A stretch of 64,000 bases of DNA from Bacteroidales bacterium UBA3289 (GTDB lineage Bacteria; Bacteroidota; Bacteroidia; Bacteroidales; UBA932): positions 55,410 to 119,409 of the forward strand of contig DETL01000011.1 of assembly GCA_002361625.1 (NCBI GenBank), read 5' to 3'. Each line of letters begins with the position of its first letter. Positions within the stretch are counted from its first letter, which is position 1. Both the position numbers and the translations under genes were made by a program. This document shows, in pieces, positions 55,318 to 63,571 of the stretch. The notes under the pieces were generated by a model. It saw only the letters and a list, made by a program, of their open reading frames with translations. It ran no database searches and was not told the DNA's origin.

Positions 55318-56460
55318 ATGAATCGGATGGACGCGGAAAAGAAACAGGAGGTTGTCATCTACGGCATCCTTTGGTTGGTCGTTTTCCTGTTGGTGCCGGC
55401 CGCGATGCTTCTCAATGGGCATTCCAACGGCCTTGCGTTCCGGCTCTCGGACGTGTTCCGCATCTGGCTGAATATCCTGCCGTTCCTCATCCTGTTTCTC
55501 TTGCATGACCTGGTGGCGGCGCCGCTTTGGGTGGATCAGGGAAAGGCGGGTGCCTATATCGCCGTGACAGTCGTGCTGCTTTTCATGTTCGGAGGGTATG
55601 TCTGGACGAGCCGTCGGGAGCCTGAGTCTCGTCATCCCCATGGGCCGCCACCCGTGGAAAGGATGGAGGAGAACCGTCCTCCGAGGGATCTGGCCGGAGA
55701 AGGGAAGCCGCCACGGCCGGATAGGAAGCGTCCGCCCCGGAATGGGGACTTGCCCCTGACGCCCGAGGTGATGAAGTTCCTGCTGGGGTTGCTCATGCTG
55801 GGAGTGAACCTGGGCGTGAAGTATTATCTGAAGTCCCAGCGGGGCGAACGGCGGATGCAGGAGCTCAAGGCGGAAAACCTGGAACGGCAGTTGGAAGCAC
55901 TGCGTTACCAGATCAATCCGCACTTCTTCATGAACACCCTCAACAATATCCATGCACTTGTGGACGTGGACCCGGAGCAGGCGAAGATCAGTATCGAAGA
56001 GTTTTCGAAGCTGATGCGGTTCATCCTGTACGAAGGGGACCGGCCTACGATTCCGCTTTCCAAAGAACTTGAGTTCCTGCGCAACTATGTGTCGCTCATG
56101 AAAATACGGTATTCCGACTCGGTCCGGATAGACCTTTCCCTCCCGGACAGGACCGACGGGGCCGAAATCCCGCCCCTCGTGCTGGCCTCTTTCGTGGAGA
56201 ACGCCTTCAAGCACGGCATCAGTTATGAGAAGCCGTCCTTCGTGCGGGTGTCCGTCTCGCTGGAAGACGGGCGGATTGCTTTCAAGTGCGTAAACAGCCG
56301 GCAAAGTGCGGAGCAGGTCCGGAACCATGGGGTGGGGCTTTCCAACATCCGCGGGCGTCTGGATATCCTGTATGGGAGCCGATACACCCTGTACATGGAC
56401 GAGAACGAGGAAGTGTATGAGATTCTGCTGCTGTTGCCGATGGAGGCGGCCCGTTCATGA
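55318..56460 (+). CDS. LytS/YehU-type sensor histidine kinase
   Basis: 380 residues from MNRMDAEKKQEVV (55318; 55327 is an alternative). Three N-terminal membrane helices (VVIYGILWLVVFLLVPAAMLL, VFRIWLNILPFLILFLLHDLV, AGAYIAVTVVLLFMFGGYVW), a long Pro/Arg-rich cytoplasmic insert (about 105-160, ESRHPHGPPPVERMEENRPP), a fourth helix (VMKFLLGLLMLGVNLGVKYYL), then a coiled coil and His_kinase domain (LEALRYQINPHFFMNTLNNIHALV, phosphorylated His in NPHFF) and the ATPase (FVENAFKHGI, GVGLSNIRGRL). Four-base overlap with the regulator gene. The ligand is unknown; the position opposite the beta-helix gene suggests control of envelope or polymer functions. Confidence 0.92.
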   Translation: MNRMDAEKKQEVVIYGILWLVVFLLVPAAMLLNGHSNGLAFRLSDVFRIWLNILPFLILFLLHDLVAAPLWVDQGKAGAYIAVTVVLLFMFGGYVWTSRREPESRHPHGPPPVERMEENRPPRDLAGEGKPPRPDRKRPPRNGDLPLTPEVMKFLLGLLMLGVNLGVKYYLKSQRGERRMQELKAENLERQLEALRYQINPHFFMNTLNNIHALVDVDPEQAKISIEEFSKLMRFILYEGDRPTIPLSKELEFLRNYVSLMKIRYSDSVRIDLSLPDRTDGAEIPPLVLASFVENAFKHGISYEKPSFVRVSVSLEDGRIAFKCVNSRQSAEQVRNHGVGLSNIRGRLDILYGSRYTLYMDENEEVYEILLLLPMEAARS

Positions 56461-57146
56461 TCCGGGTGGCGATTGTGGATGACGAACCCCTGGCGCTCAG
56501 GCAGATGGAGTCGTATGTGTCGCGGATTCCGTTCCTGGAACTCGTGGCTTCCTGCCCTTCGGCCACGGCCGCCCGGCCTTATGTGGAGCAGGTGGATGTC
56601 CTCTATGTGGATATCAACATGCCCGATCTTTCCGGAATGGATTTTGTCCGTTCGCTGGAGAACCCGCCGCTGGTGGTTTTCACGACGGCCTATTCGGAAT
56701 ACGCTTTGGAAGGGTTTCGCGTCCATGCCGTGGATTATCTGCTCAAACCGTTCAGCTTTGCCGAGTTCGAGGCATCGGCGCTTCGGATCCGCGACATCAT
56801 CGAGCATGTTCGTCCGGCAGCGGCTCAGCCGAAGGCGCTGACATTTAAAATGGACTACAAGACCGTCCTGGTGGAGCCGGACCGGATCCGCTATGCGGAA
56901 AGCATGAGCGAGTACCTGAAGATTTGGCTGATGGATACGGACATACCGCTCGTGGTCCTGTACAGCCTGAAGCGTCTCGCCGGGCAGCTCCCGGCCGACC
57001 GCTTCCAGCGCATCCACCGTTCCTACCTTGTGAACCTGTCCCAGGTGAGGGAATTCTCCCGCACTTCCGTTGTCCTGGAAGGCGGTATCACGCTTCCGGT
57101 AAGCGATCTTTACCGTCGGGCCTTGCGTGAGGCGTTGAGCCGATAG
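56457..57146 (+). CDS. LytTR response regulator
   Basis: 229 residues. The receiver (1-120) has VAIVDDEPLAL with the acidic pair, LYVDINMPDLSGMDFV with the phospho-acceptor Asp near residue 53, and DYLLKPFSFAEF with the conserved Lys. The LytTR DNA-binding domain (about 130-228) has EPDRIRYAESMSEYLKIWL and RFQRIHRSYLVNLSQV. Coupled to the LytS gene by an ATGA overlap. LytTR proteins bind direct repeats spaced about two helical turns; the pair at 55245-55278 fits this. Convergent with the C69 dipeptidase gene, one base apart. Confidence 0.94.
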   Translation: MIRVAIVDDEPLALRQMESYVSRIPFLELVASCPSATAARPYVEQVDVLYVDINMPDLSGMDFVRSLENPPLVVFTTAYSEYALEGFRVHAVDYLLKPFSFAEFEASALRIRDIIEHVRPAAAQPKALTFKMDYKTVLVEPDRIRYAESMSEYLKIWLMDTDIPLVVLYSLKRLAGQLPADRFQRIHRSYLVNLSQVREFSRTSVVLEGGITLPVSDLYRRALREALSR

Positions 57147-57147
57147 A

Positions 57148-58728
57148 CTAGGGAACCAGATACCGGTCGCCGGTGTCGCGGGCCACGGCATCCCAGAAGG
57201 TCTGGGTCCAGGTCCCGGGCTGGTCATTGTACTTGACGATGAGTTCGCGGGCGAGACGGGACCAACGGGACATCATGCGCCGGGTATAATCGTCGGTCCT
57301 TCCGTTGAGGTAGGCGGTACGCTCGGCGGGCTTCATGGCGGCAACTTCCTTTTCAACGGTAGATTGCTCCGAGAGGAAAGCGGTTTCCAGCTCTTCCCGG
57401 GCGGCAACGACGTCGCCGATCATGGCCCCGTAGCGGGGATACACCATGTTGGAAACCCAGTTGCACAGCCAGTAGGCGCCCTCCTCGTCAAAAATCCCGT
57501 CCCGGTTATGCTCCGCGGCGAAGGCCGCCGGAATCTCGGTGGTTCCGCAGTAAACCGGCACATAGGCCACCATGCCCGGATCGTCCAGGTTGAACCAGGT
57601 TACCCCGCCCACGGCATCCGGCAGCCAGGAACGGAGCTGCGCCACGGCGGCGAACCCTGCCTGCTGCGTGGAAATGGGCCGTTCCCGGAAATACTGTTTT
57701 CCGTTCGACGTGAAAGACTTGGCCCGGGGGCGGATCGGAGAAGCCCAGGGACCGGCGCTCACGTCGGCGGTCATGTCCAGCGGTGTGTTTTCATAGTGGT
57801 CGCGCATATCGGCCATCACGTTCTGCAGGGTGAGGGGCTTGTCGGGCACGATCCAGAGGGGAAGTTCGTCGCACTCGTCGAACCGGCCTTCCAGGAAAGG
57901 CAGGAAGCTGTCCATGTAAGCCGTGTCCGTATGGTGGCGGAAAACGCTCCATACACGCGGCTCGCACAGGCGCATGTTCACGAATTCCAGCGGGCAGTAG
58001 GCCTCGCGGAAGCTGAAATCGGCATCCGGACCGTCGTAATAGCCCATCTCGCGGGCAAAGGAGATGACATCCTTGGAATACAGGCAGTTCTCCGGGTCGT
58101 TCAGGGGGAACTTCCGGATCCGGCTGTGATTCGCATGGGCGCAGATGGCGTTGTCCGGAATCCGGCGGGCCACCCAGACGGCGCCCTTCCGGCCAGGTCC
58201 CTTGCCGATGACTTCCATGATCCACGCTTCCGTCGGATCGCAGACGGTAAAGGTCTCCCCGGGATCCCGATAGCCGTAGGTGTCCATCAGCTTGCCCATC
58301 GTGAGGATGGCTTCCCGTGCAGTCTTGCAGCGCTGCAGGGCCAGCTGCATCACGTTGTCGTATCCCAGGATCCCTTCCGGATCGATGAGTTCCTTCCGGC
58401 CGTAGAAAGTGGTTTCGTAGATGCACAACTGGTGTTCATTCATGTAGTTCACCACGTTGTATGTCTGTGGGGGCTGATCTACGTAACCCCGGATTTCCCC
58501 GGGATGCCAGAAGTCCCGGATGGCGATCTTCTCGCCCGGGGCGTGTTTCCCGCCGAGCGAATGCGTGAGCCATCCGCTGTATCCGAACGTGTCGCAATTG
58601 TAACTGCACATCACCGACCCGTCGGCGCTGGCCTTCCGTCCGACGATGATGTTCGTGCAGGCCTGGCTTCGCTGTCCCGGGAACAGGGCCAGGGCGACCA
58701 GCGTGGCGGCCAGCAGTCTGCGCATCAT
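57148..58728 (-). CDS. Secreted C69-family dipeptidase
   Basis: 526 residues from MMRRLLAATLVALALFPGQRSQA at 58728, whose ATGATG overlaps the galE stop. After the signal peptide the protein begins CTNIIVGRKASADGSVMC: the first Cys is the N-terminal nucleophile of the Ntn-hydrolase PepD/C69 group. Other landmarks: YNCDTFGYSGWLTH, TFTVCDPTEAWIMEVIGKG, NHSRIRKF, PISTQQAGFAAVAQLRSWLP. Full length for secreted Bacteroidetes dipeptidases. It hydrolyses di- and tripeptides in the periplasm, in line with other peptidases in the window. Transcribed with galE. Confidence 0.9.
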   Translation of the reverse strand: MMRRLLAATLVALALFPGQRSQACTNIIVGRKASADGSVMCSYNCDTFGYSGWLTHSLGGKHAPGEKIAIRDFWHPGEIRGYVDQPPQTYNVVNYMNEHQLCIYETTFYGRKELIDPEGILGYDNVMQLALQRCKTAREAILTMGKLMDTYGYRDPGETFTVCDPTEAWIMEVIGKGPGRKGAVWVARRIPDNAICAHANHSRIRKFPLNDPENCLYSKDVISFAREMGYYDGPDADFSFREAYCPLEFVNMRLCEPRVWSVFRHHTDTAYMDSFLPFLEGRFDECDELPLWIVPDKPLTLQNVMADMRDHYENTPLDMTADVSAGPWASPIRPRAKSFTSNGKQYFRERPISTQQAGFAAVAQLRSWLPDAVGGVTWFNLDDPGMVAYVPVYCGTTEIPAAFAAEHNRDGIFDEEGAYWLCNWVSNMVYPRYGAMIGDVVAAREELETAFLSEQSTVEKEVAAMKPAERTAYLNGRTDDYTRRMMSRWSRLARELIVKYNDQPGTWTQTFWDAVARDTGDRYLVP

Positions 58729-59753
58729 TTTCCGGCCAGGTGCTTTTCCCACGCCCAGGCGGCGGCGAGGGTTTCCTCGACGGTGCGGGTGGCTTTCCAG
58801 CCCATTTCGGTGTTCGCGAGGGTCGGGTCGGCCCAGATGGCGGTGACGTCGCCGGCGCGGCGCGGGGCGAACTTGTGCGGAACGGGCACGCCGTTCACTT
58901 TCTCGAAGGCAGTGACCAGCTCCAGGACGGAAACGGGTCGTCCGGTGCCGATGTTGAAGACCTCGCACTCCTCCTTCATCTTCCCTTCGATCATGCGGGT
59001 GACCGCGAAGACATGGGCCTTCGCCAGGTCCACGATGTCGATATAGTCGCGGAGGCAGGTTCCGTCCGGCGTGGGATAGTCGTTTCCGAAGATGCTGAGG
59101 CACTCGCGCTTGCCGATGGCGGTCTGGGTGATGTACGGCACGAGGTTGTTGGGAACGCCGCGGGGGAGTTCGCCGATGAGGGCGCTGGGATGGGCGCCGA
59201 TGGGGTTGAAGTACCGGAGAAGGATGCCCTTGATGATGCCGCCGGACGCTTTCACCGTGTCGCGGAGGATGTCCTCGCACATGGTCTTGGTGTTGCCGTA
59301 GGGGGACGTGGCGGGCTTTCGCGGTGTCTTTTCCGTCACGGGAACCACGCCGGGCTCGCCATAAACGGTGGCCGAGGAGGAAAACAGCACGTTGCAGCCG
59401 CCCTTTTCCTGCGCGGCCTCCAGCACGTTGAGGAAGCTGGTCAGGTTGTTCCGGTAATACATGAGCGGCTTCGCGACGGACTCGCCCACGGCCTTGAAGG
59501 CGGCGAAGTGGATGACCGCGTCGATCGGATAGTCGGCAAAGATCTTCTTCACGGCCGCCAGGTCGCAGAAATCCATCTCCACCAGCGGAATGTCTTCCCG
59601 CCCGGTAATCTTTTTCACCCCCTCGAAGCAGGTGCGGTCGCAGTTGGAGAAATTGTCGGCGACCACCACGTCGTAGCCCGCCTCGATGAGTTCCACGGTC
59701 ACGTGGCTTCCGATGAAGCCGGCCCCGCCGGATACAAGCACAGTCTTTTTCAT
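58725..59753 (-). CDS. galE: UDP-glucose 4-epimerase
   Basis: 342 residues from MKKTVLVSGGAGFIGSHVTVE. Extended SDR: N-terminal GxxGxxG (SGGAGFIGSH), FAAFKAVGESVAKPLMYYRNN, catalytic Ser region FSSSATVYGEPG and Tyr-x3-Lys in SPYGNTKTMCE, FNPIGAHPS, and DGTCLRDYIDIVDLAKAH, all typical of GalE. Interconverts UDP-glucose and UDP-galactose for glycan synthesis or galactose use. First gene of a leftward pair with the C69 dipeptidase (4-base overlap). Its -7 box (59782-59775) is back to back with the promoter of the carboxypeptidase gene. Confidence 0.95.
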   Translation of the reverse strand: MKKTVLVSGGAGFIGSHVTVELIEAGYDVVVADNFSNCDRTCFEGVKKITGREDIPLVEMDFCDLAAVKKIFADYPIDAVIHFAAFKAVGESVAKPLMYYRNNLTSFLNVLEAAQEKGGCNVLFSSSATVYGEPGVVPVTEKTPRKPATSPYGNTKTMCEDILRDTVKASGGIIKGILLRYFNPIGAHPSALIGELPRGVPNNLVPYITQTAIGKRECLSIFGNDYPTPDGTCLRDYIDIVDLAKAHVFAVTRMIEGKMKEECEVFNIGTGRPVSVLELVTAFEKVNGVPVPHKFAPRRAGDVTAIWADPTLANTEMGWKATRTVEETLAAAWAWEKHLAGK

Positions 59754-59774
59754 TTTCACTCGGTTTAAGCGATG

Positions 59775-59782
59775 CAAAGGTA
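59775..59782 (-). promoter_or_regulatory. -7 box of galE
   Basis: TACCTTTG on the minus strand, 21 bases before the galE ATG; 13 bases from the divergent box, the same spacing as at 12155-12183. Confidence 0.6.
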
Positions 59783-59795
59783 CGAATTTTATCGG

Positions 59796-59803
59796 TATCT
59801 TTG
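59796..59803 (+). promoter_or_regulatory. -7 box four bases before the carboxypeptidase start
   Basis: TATCTTTG followed by CAGT and ATG at 59808; implies a leaderless message. Confidence 0.6.
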
Positions 59804-59807
59804 CAGT

Positions 59808-61304
59808 ATGCGAATCAAGGTATCGGGTGCCTGCTGCACCCTCGTGGCCTGCCTGACGATGCAGGCGCAGACAACATTTCAGCAGAAAGTGGACCGGGCC
59901 GTGGGGCAGGAGCCGCTGAGGAGTGCCGTCGTGGGCGTGATGGTGCAGGACATGCAGGGGAATGTCGTGGCGGAAAGGGAGGCGCAGCGGCGGATGGTGT
60001 CGGCTTCGAACATGAAGCTGGTCACGGCGGGAACGGCCCTGCACGCCCTCGGGGCGGACTTCCGTTTCGAGACCGGCATCGGTTACACCGGTGAGGTCGA
60101 TGCGGACGGTACCTTGCACGGCGATGTCTATCTCGTGGGCGGAGGAGACCCTACCATCGGTGTCGTGGACACGATGGCCGTGAAACCCGACGCCCTGTTC
60201 TGGCGGTGGAAATCCATCCTCAAGCAGGAGGGCATCAGCCGGATCGATGGCCGCATCATCGGCGACGGAAGGCAGTATGAAGGCCATCTGGAAAACACGA
60301 CCTGGGGTTACGACGACACCGGGACCTATTACGGCGCAGGGACAAGTGCTCTGAGCTTCTATGAGAACGCCATCGATTACAGCGTTTCGGCCGCCCTGGA
60401 AGACGAACCCGTGAAAGTGGTCCAGCGCTATCCCGACACGCCCTGGATGCATTTCACGAACCGTTCGGTGACCGGGCCCAAGGGTACCGGCAACAGCCTG
60501 TACCTGTACACCACGGACCTGGCCCCTTATGCGGAACTCCGCGGAACTTTCGCCGTGGACCGCAAGCCCAAGATCGAGCATTTCGCGAACAAATACGGCG
60601 CCCTCACCTGCGCCTACTACTTCTGGCAGAACCTCCGGAGCACCGGCTGGGAAGTTTCCGGCGGCTATGCCGACATCGACCGGGACGGCTATGTCCGTGG
60701 GAGTGATTTCGTGCCCATGGAAAAGGCCGGAAGTTCCAAGGTGATCGGCACTTCCCTTTCTCCGACCCTGTCCCGGATCACCCGCCGGACCCTCGTGGAA
60801 AGCGATAATTTCTACGCCGAGGCGATATTCCGCCAGATGGGCGAGAAGGCGTGCGGGATCGCAGTCTATGACAGTTGCCGGGTCGCGGCGCGCGAAGTCC
60901 TGGAAGACCTGTTCGCCCAGGCCGGGATCCCCGCCGCCACGGCGGACGGACTCTACCAGGAAGACGGCTCCGGCCTTTCCCGCAAGAACCTCCTTTCTCC
61001 AGCCTGCATGACCGCCTGTCTCCGCGCGATGGCCGGCTCCAAGACCTTCGACGCCTTCCTCACGAGCCTGCCGCAGCCCGGCGAGGGCACGCTGGCGTCC
61101 GTCCTTCCGAAACTGCCCGCCGACCAGAAAGCCCGGCTCCGCTTCAAGAGCGGCTCCATGGACGGTGTCCTCTGCTATTCCGGCTATGTGCTGGATCCGG
61201 AAGGCCGTCCCACCCATGTCTTCTCCCTGATGGTCAACGGTGCCGCCGTCAAGACCAGCGTCCTGCGCGACCTCCTCGGCGGCCTCATCGAGTCCCTGTT
61301 ATAA
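59808..61304 (+). CDS. dacB: D-alanyl-D-alanine carboxypeptidase/endopeptidase, PBP4 type
   Basis: 498 residues from MRIKVSGACCTLVACLTMQAQ (59808), a signal peptide. S13 family: SASNMKLVTAGTALHALG holds the Ser-x-x-Lys (S-N-M-K, about residue 67), VESDNFYAEAIFRQMG the Ser-x-Asn, and FKSGSMDGVLCYSGY the Lys-Ser-Gly. The large insert between the first two motifs (about 90-290: LVGGGDPTIG, YYGAGTSALSFYENAID) is normal for PBP4. Periplasmic trimming of peptidoglycan cross-links. Followed after 10 bases by the DPP-IV gene, so an operon is likely. Confidence 0.92.
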   Translation: MRIKVSGACCTLVACLTMQAQTTFQQKVDRAVGQEPLRSAVVGVMVQDMQGNVVAEREAQRRMVSASNMKLVTAGTALHALGADFRFETGIGYTGEVDADGTLHGDVYLVGGGDPTIGVVDTMAVKPDALFWRWKSILKQEGISRIDGRIIGDGRQYEGHLENTTWGYDDTGTYYGAGTSALSFYENAIDYSVSAALEDEPVKVVQRYPDTPWMHFTNRSVTGPKGTGNSLYLYTTDLAPYAELRGTFAVDRKPKIEHFANKYGALTCAYYFWQNLRSTGWEVSGGYADIDRDGYVRGSDFVPMEKAGSSKVIGTSLSPTLSRITRRTLVESDNFYAEAIFRQMGEKACGIAVYDSCRVAAREVLEDLFAQAGIPAATADGLYQEDGSGLSRKNLLSPACMTACLRAMAGSKTFDAFLTSLPQPGEGTLASVLPKLPADQKARLRFKSGSMDGVLCYSGYVLDPEGRPTHVFSLMVNGAAVKTSVLRDLLGGLIESLL

Positions 61305-61314
61305 CCCGTTTCCT

Positions 61315-63519
61315 ATGAGACATCTAGTCCTTCTTGCGCTGCTTGGCCTGACCACGGCGCTGCAGGCCCAGCCTGAAATCACCCTCGAAGACATTTACGC
61401 CAAAGGCACGTTCCGGTCGCGGGGTGTCCCGCAGCCCACGTGGCTGGAGGACGGCCGCTCCTACTCCGCCTTCACGGCGGACGGACTGATCCGTGTGGAC
61501 GCCGCCACGCTCGCGGAGACGGTCGTCGTCCCCGCATCGGCCTTCATCCCGGAAGGGACGGACCGTCCGCTCCGGATGGAGGGATACCAGTGGTCGGACG
61601 ACCGCACCAAACTGGTCATCTACACGAATTCCCGCCGTGTCTGGCGTCGCAACACCCGGGGAGACTACTGGCTCCTGGACGTCGCGTCCGGAAAGCTCAG
61701 CCAGCTTGGAAAAGGACTGGAACCCGCCCGGATGATGTACGGGAAGCTGTCGCCCGCAGGGGACAAGTTCGGCTATGTCTATTTCAACGACCTCTATGTG
61801 GAGGACGTCGCGACCGGGGAGCGCCGGAGACTTACGTTCGACGGCGGAGACCGGTTCGTGAACGGCAACTTCGACTGGGTGTACGAAGAGGAGCTGAGCT
61901 GCTACGACGGCTGGCGCTGGAATCCGGCCGGAGACCGGATCGCCTATTGGCACTCGGACACGGAAGGGACGGGTACCTTCTTGATGATCGACAATATCGA
62001 TTCGCTCTATTCCTTCACCATCCCGCTGCCTTATCCGAAGGCCGGGACCACGAATTCGGCCGTGCAGGTGGGTGTCGTGGACGTCAAGACCGCCGAGACG
62101 AAGTGGTTCCCGGTGCCGGGCGACCCGCGCGAGAACTATATCGCCCGGATGGAGTTCGTCCCCGGGACCGACGAGGTGATGATCCAGCAGCTGAACCGCC
62201 TCCAGAACACCAACACCGTGTATTACGGCAATGTCCGGACCCTCGCCCTGGAGCCCTTCTACGGCGACCATGACGATGCCTTCCTCAATGTCCATGACAA
62301 CATCGTCTGGCTGGACGGCAACAAGTATTTCACCTGGACCAGCGAAAAGGACGGCTGGCGGCACCTGTACCGCGTAACTCGCGACGGCAAGAAGGAAACC
62401 CTCATCACCAAAGGCGAGTTTGATGTGATCGACGTCCTGGAGATCGACACGAAAGGCGGTTATGTCTATTACCTGGCCTCGCCGGACAGCGCCGTGGAGC
62501 AGTATCTGTACCGCAGCCGGCTGGACGGAAAGGGAAAAGCGGAGCGCGTGACGCCGACGGGTTTCCGGGGCACCTATTCCTACAACATCTCTCCGGGCGC
62601 GAAGTTCGCCCTGTGCTCCTACAGCAATTCCGCCACACCGCGGGTGTATGAGATGGTCACCCTTCCGGACCACAAGGTCGTCCGTACGCTGGAGACCAAC
62701 GCCGCGCTCAAGGAGGTCTATGCCTCCTACGGCTTCCGGACCCGGGAATACTTCCAGGTCGATATCGGCGAGGCCGTCCTGGACGGCTGGATGATCAAGC
62801 CGCGGGACTTCGACCCGGCGGAAAAGTACCCCGTCATCTTCAACATCTACGGCGAACCGGCTTCCTCGACCGTTCAGAACAGCTGGTCGGGCGACTACTG
62901 GAACCAGCTGCTGGCCCAGCAGGGATACATCGTCATGAGCATCGACCCGCGGGGAACCAACAACCCCAAGGGCCGGGAGTGGCGTAAATGCATCTATGGG
63001 AAAGTGGGTATCCTGGCGATGCAGGACCACGCGAAGGCAGTCCGCCTCGCGGAGGAGATGTTCCCGTTCATGGACCCGGAGCGCATCGGCGTCTGGGGCT
63101 GGAGCGGCGGCGGATCCTCCACGGCGCACCTGATGTTCGAGTATCCGGATATCTACTCGGTGGGCATCGCCGTCGCGGGCGTATATTCCCAATACCTGTA
63201 CGACTCCATCTACCAGGAGCGCTACATGGGCCTTCCTTCCACGAATCCCGACGGTTATCGGGAAGGGTCCCCGATCACCCATGCCGCCGGCCTGCAGGGA
63301 GACCTGCTCCTGATCCATGGCACCGGGGATGACAACGTCCATTACCAGAGCTGCGAAATGCTGGTGAACGAACTCGTCAGGCAGGACAAGCAGTTCTCGA
63401 TGATGGCCTATCCCATGCGCACCCACGGCATCAGCGAACGTGAGAACACGACGATGCACCTGTATCGGACCATGCTTCGCTTTTGGCTGGAACATTTGCC
63501 TTCTGGAGGACGAAAGTGA
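61315..63519 (+). CDS. Dipeptidyl peptidase IV, S9B family
   Basis: 734 residues from MRHLVLLALLGLTTALQAQ (61315). An eight-bladed propeller (about 25-480) contains DWVYEEE, the Glu pair that binds the substrate amino terminus, then the alpha/beta-hydrolase: YPVIFNIYGEPASSTVQ, GRGTNNPKG-like oxyanion loop DPRGTNNPKGREWRKCIYG, GVWGWSGGGSSTAHLMF with the nucleophile Ser, LLIHGTGDDNVHYQ with Asp, and MRTHGISERENTT with His. Removes Xaa-Pro or Xaa-Ala dipeptides in the periplasm. With the M64, M61-like and C69 enzymes it fits a peptide-fermenting lifestyle. Last gene before the atp promoter. Confidence 0.95.
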   Translation: MRHLVLLALLGLTTALQAQPEITLEDIYAKGTFRSRGVPQPTWLEDGRSYSAFTADGLIRVDAATLAETVVVPASAFIPEGTDRPLRMEGYQWSDDRTKLVIYTNSRRVWRRNTRGDYWLLDVASGKLSQLGKGLEPARMMYGKLSPAGDKFGYVYFNDLYVEDVATGERRRLTFDGGDRFVNGNFDWVYEEELSCYDGWRWNPAGDRIAYWHSDTEGTGTFLMIDNIDSLYSFTIPLPYPKAGTTNSAVQVGVVDVKTAETKWFPVPGDPRENYIARMEFVPGTDEVMIQQLNRLQNTNTVYYGNVRTLALEPFYGDHDDAFLNVHDNIVWLDGNKYFTWTSEKDGWRHLYRVTRDGKKETLITKGEFDVIDVLEIDTKGGYVYYLASPDSAVEQYLYRSRLDGKGKAERVTPTGFRGTYSYNISPGAKFALCSYSNSATPRVYEMVTLPDHKVVRTLETNAALKEVYASYGFRTREYFQVDIGEAVLDGWMIKPRDFDPAEKYPVIFNIYGEPASSTVQNSWSGDYWNQLLAQQGYIVMSIDPRGTNNPKGREWRKCIYGKVGILAMQDHAKAVRLAEEMFPFMDPERIGVWGWSGGGSSTAHLMFEYPDIYSVGIAVAGVYSQYLYDSIYQERYMGLPSTNPDGYREGSPITHAAGLQGDLLLIHGTGDDNVHYQSCEMLVNELVRQDKQFSMMAYPMRTHGISERENTTMHLYRTMLRFWLEHLPSGGRK

Positions 63520-63524
63520 CGGAT

Positions 63525-63548
63525 TTTGAAATGAAATTGTTATCTTTG
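63525..63548 (+). promoter_or_regulatory. atp operon promoter with TTTG repeated at 20 bp
   Basis: TTTG (63525-63528), 12 bases, TATCTTTG (63541-63548); ATG 23 bases later. No sequence at the usual -33 distance resembles TTTG. Confidence 0.55.
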
Positions 63549-63571
63549 TGGATACACCAAAAACGAAGCGT

